Part shown: in pieces, positions 19,255 to 29,600 of the stretch
Layout: every line of letters starts with the position of its first letter
How positions within the stretch are numbered: the first letter of the stretch is position 1
Source: Mastigias papua
Taxonomy: Eukaryota > Cnidaria > Scyphozoa > Rhizostomeae > Mastigiidae
NCBI GenBank assembly: GCA_964019165.1
Contig: OZ025283.1
Location: 4,037,501 to 4,101,500, forward strand
Direction: 5' to 3'
Length of the DNA: 64,000 bases
Notes under the pieces: model-generated
Told to the model about the DNA's origin: nothing
The model's database searches: none
Seen by the model: the letters and a program-made list of their open reading frames with translations, nothing else
Translations under genes and position numbers: made by a program

Positions 19255-20337
19255 CTAAACAGAGAAATACTCCTCCAGTGTGGGAGGATCTATGCCAAAA
19301 AATGTGCTTGTTGAAGAACCATACAAGCATGTCCTTGCATTTCGAAGCAATGCACACATTTTGTACATTGTTCCTACTTCCGACAAAGCAATCTTTTGAG
19401 TTTTCTTGAAATCAACAAATGCAAAGTATTCGGTTATCTCTCCAAATACCCATTCCACTGATACTCTTACACTGCTCATTGCCTTATTAAAATCCTTTTC
19501 TGCATCTGATAAATTGTTATTCTTGTATGGTGCTTGAATGTGAGGCCTCATTGGATATGCTGGGTCTCCAAAAATGCAAAGTGGACTACCATCTGCTTTA
19601 TTACAATACTGCTCTAACTTGTGTAGCAATTCGGATCTACGGAGGATGCCAGCATCATGACTTCTTCCTTCAACAGGGCCATATAAATTGGCAATCATGC
19701 CATTTGCAGCAACTACCGATTGATATTTGAGGGCATGCACACGCTTATGGCCATTATAAACAACTCTCTGATTTTCACCTGGTCGACATATTGGCCTAAC
19801 TGTTCCATCAACGAATCCCCAACAGTTATCAAGAGCTTGGCATTTACTATATACTGCCATTGCATATTCCGTCAGATTGTCTGGATGAAGCCATCCTTGC
19901 TGAAAACTTGACAACAGGTGTTCAAATCTTGTGTATATGAATTTCAAAACAGTGTTCACAATCATGCAAAGTTCAGGTTTACTTCTTCCGAATCGTGGGA
20001 TGATGTCACTATAGCGACATGGATAGGCAAGTCTCCGCAAGAGCATACATAGTCCTTCTTCTGCTGAAGCTGTAGTTCCATTGTTGCAAATAAATTTTGG
20101 GGGCAAGTGAAAAGCTTTAACTAGTCTTGTAATATCACCCTTGTAGAAGCGGAATTCGGCTAAACTTTCGTCATCAGTTACATCGTTCAAAGTAAAGCGT
20201 TTATATGTCAAATAGGGAAACAATGGAGTAGTTCTGTCTGTTTCACTTTGTACCACTGATAACACTTCCTCTTCATCAATAATATCCTCAGCATATAAAA
20301 ACGCAGCAGCAGTCGTAGCTTCCGCCATTGTGATCAT
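19255..20337 (-). CDS. Harbinger DDE transposase, intact
   Basis: 360 codons from the ATG at 20337 (MITMAEATTAA); an upstream extension to 20484 would run through the TIR and is unlikely. The catalytic triad is present: Asp in GFVDGTVRPI, Asp in IFGDPAYP, Glu in VSVEWVFGEI. Family phrases include RLAYPCRYSDIIPRFGRSKP, NGHKRVHALKYQ and LYGPVEGRSHDAGI. It converges with the SANT/Myb gene at 18387-19151, about 100 bp apart. No stop or frameshift was seen, unlike the paralogue at 14846-15933. It should catalyse excision and insertion of element B and of MITEs sharing its ends. Confidence 0.93.
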   Translation of the reverse strand: MITMAEATTAAAFLYAEDIIDEEEVLSVVQSETDRTTPLFPYLTYKRFTLNDVTDDESLAEFRFYKGDITRLVKAFHLPPKFICNNGTTASAEEGLCMLLRRLAYPCRYSDIIPRFGRSKPELCMIVNTVLKFIYTRFEHLLSSFQQGWLHPDNLTEYAMAVYSKCQALDNCWGFVDGTVRPICRPGENQRVVYNGHKRVHALKYQSVVAANGMIANLYGPVEGRSHDAGILRRSELLHKLEQYCNKADGSPLCIFGDPAYPMRPHIQAPYKNNNLSDAEKDFNKAMSSVRVSVEWVFGEITEYFAFVDFKKTQKIALSEVGTMYKMCALLRNARTCLYGSSTSTFFGIDPPTLEEYFSV

Positions 20338-20465
20338 GCAGTCACGTTGAGAAAATCTTAACGGTCTTAAATCTAGAGCGACTTCGAGTTCCAGTTTCAA
20401 ACTACGCGGGAGGTCCTTCGAACTCGAACTCGAACTCGCACTGAATCTGAACCTCCCTATTACTT

Positions 20466-20834
20466 GTCGACTGTGGAGCAACATGCCACATTATAAATGA
20501 TAAAGATCATTTCATCTGTTATGATGAGGAATTTGACCCAGACAAGCATTTTATAGAACTTGCTGATGGGCGCCGCAGCAATAAACTAGCAACAGCCAGG
20601 GGTACAGCAAAGTTTACAGTTTTAGATTCCAACGGGATATCACGAACTGTTACATTAAAGAATGCACTTTTAGCCCCAAAATTTCCAACAAGTCTCTTTT
20701 CTGGACGAGCAGCCACAGATTGCGGAGCAGAAGTCATATTCAAAAAAGGAACTGGAAAACTAGTTTCAGGGGGAACGCACTTCAATTTTGAGAGAGAGGA
20801 CGACTGTATTTTCTACAAAGTGAGAATGCTATAG
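20466..20834 (+). pseudogene. pol: copia aspartic protease region
   Basis: It resumes copia after element B. The phrase VDCGATCHI corresponds to the DSGA.(S/C)H active site of copia proteases, with serine changed to cysteine. ELADG, SRTVTLKNALLAP and LFSGRAATDCG follow, all typical of this domain, which matures the particle proteins. The stretch stays open to a TAG at 20832-20834. The start is lost at the Harbinger junction. Confidence 0.75.
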
Positions 20835-21519
20835 CAGCTACTACGAAAACACTGCAAGAATGGCACACTATTCTTGGCAATATGAATTATGAAGATATTT
20901 TAAAACTCCGGTCTATTACACAAGGCATGTCAATAACACAAACAAGCAAGAAAGAGCCGTGTTTAACCTGTCAGAGAAACAAAATAAGCAAATTGCCAAA
21001 ATCAAATGACGAAAAGCCTATACATGCCACACACCCTTTGGAAAGAATACATTCAGATATTTGCGGACCTATAAGTCCAAAGTCAAGAGAAGGCTATAAT
21101 TATATCATCAACTTTGTGGACGAGTATTCAAGCATGGTATTTGTATATTTCCTAATATCTAAAGACGAAGCAAGCACTGCTTTAAAGAGCCTTATAGCTG
21201 ACGTTGCACCCATAGGAAAAATCAGTGAGATACACAGTGACAATGGAGCTGAATACATTAGTAAATCATTTCAGAAAATTCTTATTGATAATGGCATCAA
21301 ACAAATATCAACTGCACCCTATTCCCTTACCAAAACGGAAAATCCGAACGTAATTGGAGGAGTTTGATGGAAATGGCAAGGTGTTTACGTTCAGATGCCA
21401 ACATAGCGAGAATATTTTGGCCTTTTGCAGTCAGATACGCACAGTACTTAAGAAATCGGAGTTATCAACGCCGTACGTAGAGCACTGCATATGATTTATT
21501 TACCGGGCACAAACCTGAC
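20835..21519 (+). pseudogene. pol: copia integrase, frameshifted
   Basis: The zinc-binding part shows WHTILGNMNYEDI and CLTCQRNKISK. The catalytic core shows HSDICGPI (first Asp) and HSDNGAEYIS (second Asp). A frame change near 21310-21330 interrupts the region where the third acidic residue lies, and a further one precedes the next open frame. Integrase inserts the copia DNA. It is broken here and not functional in cis. Confidence 0.8.
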
Positions 21520-22725
21520 ATGAAACATCTACATCCATTCGGAGTTTCGTGTATATTTTACAAAGAAGGTGCAAAAGGAAAATTGGATGCTAGAGGAGAA
21601 GATGGCCCATTTCTTGGGATTAACCCCATAAATAAAGATTACTATGTTCTCAATCCTACGAACAACAGCATTACCACTTCACGTAATGTACGCTTTCAGC
21701 AGCTAGAAGTAGAGGATACACATTATCCGTACAAACCACCAGAGAGAGTACACGAAAACTTAGAGACCCAACAAATAAATGACATATCAAGTCCGATTGA
21801 TGGAGAACATCACCAGTCCAGGGAATGTACTGACGACGAGCCCAAGGTAAAAAACAAAGAAAGGCCACAATGCGAAGTCAGAGTCCCAACACACTTCAAA
21901 GACTATTATATGACAGCAAGTGCGAATGTCGACTATGCTTATTCTGTCATCCCAGAAATTCCTCAGTCCTACGAAGAAGCCATGAGCTCTCCAGATTCCA
22001 CAAAATGGAAAGCAGCCATGGATCATGAAATACATACACTTACAGAAAATCAAACGTGGAGCCTTACAGTTTTGCGGAAATCACGTCAAGAAACTAAAGG
22101 ACGATGGGTCTATACTATCAAGCAAAGCTCAAAACCCGGAGAAGTTCAGTACAAAGCCAGGTACGTAGCTCGTGGATTCACTCAGATTCAGGGAATTGAT
22201 TACGAAGAGACTTATTCTCCAACAGCACGTTTTACATCTGTACGTACCTTACTTCAAAAGGCAGCAAATGATAATCTTCTTATTCACAAAATGGACGTTA
22301 AGGGGGCGTACCTTAACGCACCCATCGACAAAGAGATCTACATTCAACAGCCGCCTGGATATGAAGAGAGAAACGAATCAGGAATACCACTTACCTGTCA
22401 TCTTCTAAAGTCCTTATACGGTCTCAAGCAGAGTGGTAGAAATTGGCACACCACATTGACCAGCTTTCTAAAGAGTCAAGGCTTTACATCAAGCATAACA
22501 GATCCATGCATATACAAAAGCACTACCATAGGTGAGCAAGTATTTATCTTATTTTGGGTAGATGATATTCTGATATGTAGCAGCGAATTGGAACTGATTC
22601 GTGAAGTGAAAGACTTACTTTCTAACAAATTTTGCATGGATGATTGTGGAGAACTGAAATGGTTCCTTGGGATAGATTTTCAGAGATTACCTGGCAGAAA
22701 AGTTGAAATGAGCCAACAACGATAG
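21520..22725 (+). CDS. pol: copia reverse transcriptase, long open frame
   Basis: 401 codons. It opens with the integrase tail HLHPFGVSCIFYKE and DGPFLGI, then a linker. The reverse transcriptase follows: YARGFTQIQGIDYEETYSP-like (VARGFTQIQGIDYEETYSPT as seen), HKMDVKGAYLNAPI (catalytic Asp), QPPGYEE, LLKSLYGLKQSGRNW and WVDDILIC (catalytic Asp pair, about 22557-22580). A stop at 22723-22725 cuts it just before the connection to RNase H. The whole reverse transcriptase core is uninterrupted. Confidence 0.88.
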   Translation: MKHLHPFGVSCIFYKEGAKGKLDARGEDGPFLGINPINKDYYVLNPTNNSITTSRNVRFQQLEVEDTHYPYKPPERVHENLETQQINDISSPIDGEHHQSRECTDDEPKVKNKERPQCEVRVPTHFKDYYMTASANVDYAYSVIPEIPQSYEEAMSSPDSTKWKAAMDHEIHTLTENQTWSLTVLRKSRQETKGRWVYTIKQSSKPGEVQYKARYVARGFTQIQGIDYEETYSPTARFTSVRTLLQKAANDNLLIHKMDVKGAYLNAPIDKEIYIQQPPGYEERNESGIPLTCHLLKSLYGLKQSGRNWHTTLTSFLKSQGFTSSITDPCIYKSTTIGEQVFILFWVDDILICSSELELIREVKDLLSNKFCMDDCGELKWFLGIDFQRLPGRKVEMSQQR

Positions 22726-23490
22726 ATAGAATATATTCTTGAACGTTTCAAAATGTCAGATTGCAAAGTCATTAGTACACCAGGAGAGAAGCAATTAATT
22801 TTAAAACCAAGAAATGAAAACGAACATTCACCAAACTTTCCTTACCGACAAGCAATTGGCAGTTTAATTTATCTGGCTACCGCAACTAGACCAGATATCA
22901 GTTGGATTGTATCAAAGCTCTCGCAATACTTAGAAAAACCATCTGAGGAGCACATCAAGGCAGTAAAAAGAGTTTTTCGCTATCTCACAGGGACGAAAGC
23001 CGTCACGTTGACTTTTAGTCCGACCAATGGGCAGTTGATCGGTTACACAGATTCAGATTGGGCAAGTGATCCTAACGACAGAAGATCTACATCAGGCTAT
23101 ATCATTACACTAGGCAGTGCACCAATATCTTGGAGATCACGTAAACAATCAACCGTATCATTGTAATCTTGTGAGCATCTTGTGAGGCAGAATTTATAGC
23201 ACTAGCAGAAGCTGCAAAAGAAATGATATATTCATTGACTCTTTGTTCCTTATTATCATTGCCACAATTGTCCTCTTCAATTATGTATTGTGACAACCAA
23301 GGTGCTTTATCATTGACAAGTGAAGGAACGAAGCAACACCAACGTACCAAACACATTGATGTACGCTATTATTTCATTAAAGAGCAGAAGGACATCATCT
23401 TCAAATACGTGCCAACAGATGAAAACCTAGCGGATATTTTAACAAAGCCTTCATGCAAAATTAATCACAAGAACATTATAAATGGACTCA
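22726..23490 (+). pseudogene. pol: copia RNase H with stop codons
   Basis: It continues in frame after the stop (MSDCKVISTPGEKQL), with YRQAIGSLIYLATATRPDIS and GYTDSDWASDPNDRRSTSGY (catalytic Asp). A stop and a short insertion lie near 23164-23190. CEAEFIALAEAAKE then follows, and MYCDNQGALSL, KHIDVRYYFIKE and LADILTKP end the domain. RNase H removes the RNA template. Two breaks make it non-functional. Confidence 0.85.
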
Positions 23491-23491
23491 A

Positions 23492-23505
23492 GATTGAGGG
23501 GGGCG
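23492..23505 (+). other. copia polypurine tract
   Basis: GATTGAGGGGGGCG ends exactly at the 3' LTR start. Confidence 0.75.
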
Positions 23506-23731
23506 TATTGAGAAATACAATCAGAGACCATTTATTCTTTAACACTTACTTTATTTTTGTTATGTTGAGTACCATTTACTCCGTGCATGCGCAGAAACTA
23601 TTCTTCATTTTAATATCGTTTACACGTGATTTATTAGTCAGTCGCTTTTTACACAAGTATACACATGCTGCTACAAAATCTATCGCTTTCTTGTACAACA
23701 CCTTATGGCTTATAACAGCCAAAATTCAATA
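23506..23731 (+). repeat. copia 3' LTR
   Basis: 226 bp, about four substitutions from the 5' LTR. It ends TTCAATA and is followed by the TSD GCTAT. Confidence 0.9.
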
Positions 23732-23818
23732 GCTATTTCACTTTTAATAAGAATGCAATTTCCAAGGCTTTCATTTATTGAAAGGCAGAAAGAACATAAT
23801 TATTTTCGTGGTCCCATA

Positions 23819-24132
23819 TAGGGGCGTTGTGGCTGGGGGCAGAGGGCCATGGAACCCTTAACGTTTCGTCGTGAAATTTTCGGACTTTTACTATTGGTAA
23901 AGATAAAGGGGAGGAAACGTGTTATAGTGAAAAAACTTTGTTTGGCCTTAACAAGAGATATACCAAAAGATAATGCACTCTAATGAATCAGCCATATTGA
24001 ATGTCTTAGGCTGTCGTAAAGTAATGCAATAGCATATTCATGAACAAAGGAAAAAACTGCAAGGGCTTTGAATTTTATCGGAAAATCTTTCAGCTTGGCC
24101 CCCCTTACTTTACAGGTGCCACGACGCCCCTG
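23819..24132. mobile_element. hAT MITE
   Basis: 314 bp. The ends are TAGGGGCGTTGTGGC and, reverse complemented, CAGGGGCGTCGTGGC. The 8-bp TSD GTCCCATA is perfect (23811-23818 and 24133-24140). No coding. It sits in the right arm of the outer hAT element. Confidence 0.85.
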
Positions 24133-24290
24133 GTCCCATACCATATCTTTTTTATCAGTTTATGGCTGAGTGCTAAGGTTGATATGAGTTGCTTCCTGGA
24201 TCAACTAACAATACTAATTCCATTACTGGCCATACCTGCTCAATGTTCCTCCAACAAGGAATTTGTAAGGGAAAGTTTCTAATATGTTAA

Positions 24291-24528
24291 GGGACCGGTC
24301 ATTATTTATGCCTCAGGTTGGGACTGCAGAGAAACGTTCATTTGGATAATTTGTTGTTACCCAACCTTGTGCACTATAAATATAATAGTTACCCAACCAA
24401 TATAGAGCCATTTCTGAATAGTTTTCTGAATAACTTTTATTCACCCAACCTTAATGCTGCCCAAAATATCATTTGCCCAGCCTATTTCTCTTTAGCCCCA
24501 ACCTGAGACATAAATAATGTGCGGTCCC
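24291..24528. mobile_element. MITE with GGGACCG ends
   Basis: 238 bp. The ends are GGGACCGGTCATTATTTATG and, reverse complemented, GGGACCGCACATTATTTATG; both continue into CTCAGGTTGGG. A TAA repeat flanks it (24288-24290 and 24529-24531). CCCAACC motifs recur inside. The superfamily is uncertain; the TSD would suit Harbinger. Confidence 0.75.
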
Positions 24529-24711
24529 TAAGCAACTTAATTAAATCTTCGAGAAAGTACGGACTTTCACTGCTGCACATTGATAAGTTTAGTGCTAAAT
24601 AGATCCCATTTATTTTACGCTAGGATTCTCAGAATTTTCAACTGCCCCCTAAGTTTGTTCAACTTGGAGAATACCCTTCGAAAACCCTCACGGTTCGCCA
24701 CTATTTAATAG

Positions 24712-25661
24712 TCGTTAACGTCAGTCTGTATTCAGCATATGCAATTATTGTTTACTAGATTGCTGGTTGAATACGAGTCTGGCAGATGTCAGGTGACATT
24801 GAGTATAAACACAGCTGTACGAATAAGTTCTTCAGGGACAAAGGGTTGCGGAGCGGAGGTTTAAGGTCAGGCTAGGTTGTATGTTAAGGCCTTTCCAAAC
24901 GCTCTCTAGGTCGACTATCTAGGTTGATTAGGCCTAATTTATCATCATCAATTGCATCATAACCTTCATTCTCAATTCCACGAACAACGCCACTATCTTC
25001 CTCGTCATACTGAGCCTCATAAACCTCATCCATGTTGGTTTTCATCTTCTTAGCGGGAAAATAGTTTTTTTATCATCATAAAAATACAATTTAAAACTAA
25101 CAACCAGCACAAAATGAATTTAAAGTGTGCTATAATAGAGGTAAAAAGGGAAAATAGTAAAGGTGCAAAGCGCTTACGCTCGCTCGACTGTTATCCAGAA
25201 AGTGTCAAAACGCTCTCCACTACACTCAACAACAACTAGAAAAATGGAGATGTTTAGTGAAAGTTTTGAACATGTTCAAACTTTGTTCGACTACTCTCGA
25301 CTACCCTCGACTTCTCCCGACTGAATGTCCAAACGCTCTCGATTTTCACTCAACATGAAAATCGAGCATAGAAATACTATCAAGTCCCCACCGGACAGAT
25401 ATAAGGAACAGTCATCCTCACTTCTGCTTACACGATCGCACTTATGCTTGTAAACACCATAGGGGTTTGTACGCAAATCGATGATTGTTTTTGTCGTTGT
25501 AATTTCTCTCTCATGCACAATGCCACAAATATCTTGCTTTTGGCAGCTCATATGGAATTTATCTTTGTTTAAGACAATTTTCCGTTCTACATGATTATTC
25601 AATAAGAAATTTACGCTTTTATAGGATAGGATGCAAACTTCCCCCTTCAGTAGTAAAAACC
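24712..25661. other. mostly non-coding; one small acidic ORF and repeated CAAACGCTCTC
   Basis: A minus-strand frame (24884-25045, 53 codons) starts MKTNMDEVYEAQYDEEDSG and is acidic; no family recognised. The phrase CAAACGCTCTC occurs three times in the same orientation (about 24897, 25208, 25330). The first follows TTAAGGCCTTTC, which looks like a Harbinger TIR, but no inverted partner was found. Confidence 0.25.
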
Positions 25662-26676
25662 CGTCGTTTCTAAAAAGGCGAACACCCCAAAAACAGGCTG
25701 AACACCCCAAGAACACTCCAGGAACACGCTATAAAACCCCAAATTGGAGGATGAACACCTCAAATATCTCAACAATATCGATTAATTACTCCAAAATGAC
25801 TTTGATCAATTATTCACAAATAATTTTGGTGCGAGGAGGGCCATTTAAGTATTATGTTGTTGGTCTTGTGACATCCATGCATCTTTTTGCGCGCCAAAAG
25901 TACGAACGGGGGTCAATACATGTAGAGTGAGTGGAAGTCCATAGGTACCTAGTAGGAAAGTTTCTTACTTTTCGGCTTCAGCACTGAACAGTTCTAAGCT
26001 TCTTCACGGTACTAGTCGCATGGAGAATGAAAAGTTCCTTGTACACTTGAAATAATGACAAGTCTTTGTAAAGAACACCAGCTTAACTGTTGGAGAACAA
26101 CGATAGTAGGGCAAGGGGGCCGGCAGGAGCAAAAGGGCACCGACTACCATAGTGTTAGAGTACTAGTTCTGTCTTTTATTTCTTGATTACGTAATGCTAT
26201 GTGGTACCATTAGTTTCTGTTAATTCCGGTTGTGTTTGTGGTCACCCGCATTTCATGCTGTAGCATCGCTGTAGTATCATCATCTCTTTGTTGAAGTATG
26301 TAATGTGTCAGTGGCATAGAGGTAGGATAATAAAAACACTAGAGTGCGAACGAGGCTCCTTAAAAGTGATGTTTTGTGCGCCATCTTGTAGAAGGTAACA
26401 AGACAGGGAGATACGTACTACTGTATGGAGGACATAACGTTGCCGGGAAAGAGCGTGTCAGCTTTGCGCTAATATTTCCTAGTGTCTTCCATTCTTATAT
26501 GGCCTACATGTTGGAAGAGTAGCGTATTGTGGAATCTGAGAGCTGTTAATTGCATAATACCTGGTAAAAGTATTGATGGCAGCTGTTGCGAGTCTTCGAT
26601 AGTCCTAGCTCAAACCATCAAGTACTCACCTAGACTTGAATCTAGATATCAAACGCAGCGATTAGAGTATTGTTGA

Positions 26677-29600
26677 TTACTGATTTTTAAATAGAACTGT
26701 TTTTGTCATTGTATGTCTAATTGAAGCTCTTCCATGGTTGACCACTTCCCTGTTGAACACACGGGCATATGTCTGAAGACGCATTGTCAAGTACCTCCTT
26801 GCAGCCTCTTTAACAATCTGTGAAGCATGGCTGTCAGTGTTTCCTGGATCCTCAGAATCTAAGCAGCATTGTTGAAGTCTTGGGAATAGTGACACTCTCC
26901 TCAAGGAAACTGCTTTGCAGGATTGAAGAATCATTGTTTTGCAAATTCCAGCTTCAGAGATAATTTTGTATTTGGTATACAGGATATGTAATGTGAAAAC
27001 CTTTTCACAGACCTTCAAGATTTCAAATATTCCTTGGCTAGCGTTTATGAGACCACCTCTGTCCTTCCTTTTGGTGAGGTTTCTACCATATATTATGGAT
27101 GAATAACCTAAATCATCAACTGATGTAGGTGCTGTATCCATTATTGAGAGCAAGCAATCTTTACAAAATATGGTGTCCTTTATTTTTCTACAGATGAATC
27201 CAGAAATATAGTATAGCACATTATCCTTATATGGAGTTAAACAGTTTGGAAGATCAAGATCAAGAATATAATTTTCATTTTCATTGGTATTTGATAATGT
27301 GTCAATATCCTTTAAAGGAGAGGCACGCTTTGACCACTGGAGATTGAAGATTGGTGTTTGTGCAGCAAGCTCATACTGGACACAGTTTGCTTTTAGTGAT
27401 GCTTTGATTGAATGATTAAAAAGCATATTCCTAAGTGCTGATCTAAACTGAATTGAGTTGGGGTTGTTATTCCATCCATGCTTAGCTCGAATGCAGGAGA
27501 ATAGGACTTCAATGTGGTCTTGGGAAAACCTATATGTCAATATGTAGCTTGGAGGATTGATTGGCCGACTAAACATGCCCTTCGCTATGGAAATGACTGA
27601 ATTTATTGAAACCACCATTCCAATGAAACCTGTATTACGTCTTGAATATATCATTTTCTGGCCTTTTAAAGATTTGGCCCCCAGCAGCATATTGGCCGTA
27701 CGAACTAGTGCTGTCTCAGACATATTCATAGAGGATTTCCTTAAAGGTGCCTTAAAACCAGATACTCTTGGTGACCGAGAATTTAAGATATCAAAGGCCA
27801 TATCGACAGCTCTGATAAAGAAAACAGTGCCTTCACAGCATGCAAAATCTGGATTTCTAAGGTCATCTCTCAGAAAATCAAAACCACTGAGGAGCTGAGT
27901 GTTTGTGCAGCCAGCTTTACATTCAATTTGTGCATGTGCCACTGGATGTGGTTGGAATTTAACTTGTTTGCTAAGGTGAGGCCCTCTCTCTCTCTTGTAC
28001 TTTATTCAGGTTTTCAATATCTTGCCATTTTACAATTTTTTCACCATCTGTGCCCATTATTTTAAATTCCTTCCAATCTGCCCTAAAATTTTAAAGACAG
28101 TGTTCAGCCCAATTATTTACAAGCCTGCTACATGATTTATTAAAAAAGAACCTCATTGGTAGCAACATCAGGCTTTGGTGCACAAATTAGTTGTATCTAG
28201 AAATTATGTTTTGGAGGGGGTGGTTAAAAGCTGTACCAGTTTTGGAGTTCAGAATGTAGTTGCTTACATCTGACCATACATTTGATTCAGGTGATTGCCT
28301 TAGTAGACTAAATAATAAAATCATTAGCACTGTGATTAGCAGTGGCGTAGCGTGACCCTTTTTGTTGGGGGGGGGGTGTAAAATCACAATTTACCGACAG
28401 AAACCGTCGTGATTTAGTCGATTTGAATTCGGAGTGGATTCAGACAGCGCAGTGAAAGTGAATGTAATTCATATGGATCTAGTCACGTGTTGCTCCAAAA
28501 CTGTGTCGAGTTAAATATCTGTCATCAGAAAGGCACTGACAAGAGAAAGTGCTATCAGAAAGTGCTTTCGTCTTTCATTTAGGGCCTATGGAATATGATT
28601 TGACTAGAGTTCAGTAAATTTTACATAAATGAAATGAAGGGATTCAAGCTGAAATGTAGATTCAAAGTAGCAAAAGTGTCACAAATGCACGATTTTCTAA
28701 CGAAAAACAGATTTTAAGTATCTGGTACCTCCAGAGGATCAGATCATGCAAAATAGTCAGATTTGGTGTGTATGTTTACCGATCAACACTTCCGTCTTCA
28801 TCAGAATGTAGTTTTCAAATGCTGTTCTGCATGCTGCTTTCTTGTTTTTCCTGTTTGACTGCTTTTTTGTGAGCATGCGTCAGGAAAAGACGTCATGACA
28901 TCGATGTGATTAGACGCGATTAGGAGTGATTACACTGACACCAAGTTAATTCGCTGCGCTTGTAATTCGCCGTCTGAAACCAAGGCGAATTTACTATTTC
29001 AATTCGCTGTTAAAGGGGAAGTTCGGGAAAAAACTAAAATTTGATATGTTGTAGAGAATGTCGCAAAACCCCATGATCTGAAGTGTTTTTGCTCTTACTT
29101 GCGTACTTCCGCTGATATTCCCAGTTGTTTCTCGTCAAAATCCACCTCGTGCTAGGCCGCCATTCTCACCTTTTCGCTGGACAGAAGTTGTTGTTGCACT
29201 GACGTCATCACGTGCAGAAAGATACTGAATCACTATCTTTGACTACAAAAGTTGGAAATATTATACCCTTTTCTGTGACCTAAAAGCGGGCCAGTGGTAT
29301 TGCAAAGGCACAAATACATCAAAACAGAGCTGCAAATATATCATTTATTATTCTGGAAGTCGCTTATGCTTCTAATAGCGACTTTCAGACACTCAAGAAG
29401 TGCCAGGTGCGAACCTATGCAGCATCCACTTTTAAAATAATCGACATACTCATAGAGGTCGTTAATTTCTCTGAATATTTGATTTTGCACATATTCCGAA
29501 AATATAACAATTTTTTTCAGTCCAGCACTAAAACGCTCTGAAGACTTTCTTAGCAAGAATGTTTTAGTTCTGATCTGTTGCACATAAGCATTGCATTGCT

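Larger units (their letters stand above)
18173..20458. mobile_element. PIF/Harbinger element B, apparently intact
   Basis: The TIRs are identical over at least 28 bp, starting AGGGAGGTTCAGATTCAGTG. The TSD is ATT (18170-18172 and 20459-20461), again not TWA. It carries a SANT/Myb-like gene on plus and a DDE transposase on minus, both uninterrupted. It lies 231 bp from element A in the same copia copy, with the two genes in the opposite layout. It is the best candidate in the window for a recently mobile DNA transposon. Confidence 0.93.
13838..23731 (+). mobile_element. Ty1/copia retrotransposon carrying two Harbinger insertions
   Basis: The LTRs are 13838-14063 and 23506-23731 (226 bp each, about four differences). 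They begin TATTGA and end TCACTA or TCAATA, so the outer ends are the inverted pair TATTGA/TCAATA. The 5-bp TSD GCTAT is perfect (13833-13837 and 23732-23736). Gag, protease, integrase, reverse transcriptase and RNase H occur in that copia-type order, with several stops and frameshifts. Two Harbinger elements (14679-17941, 18173-20458) sit in gag and just before the protease. Without them it would be about 4.3 kb. Confidence 0.92.
7922..24703. mobile_element. hAT element swollen to 16.8 kb by nested insertions
   Basis: The left end is CAGTGGCGAACCG and the right end, reverse complemented, is TAGTGGCGAACCG. The 8-bp TSD TTTAATAG is perfect (7914-7921 and 24704-24711). Just inside the left end is GGTATTCAGTGAATACCCT, a phrase shared with one terminus of the hAT element at 59295-60613, so the two are related. 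Removing the inner insertions leaves about 1.25 kb with no transposase, so this was a non-autonomous element. The nested elements are listed separately. Confidence 0.85.
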
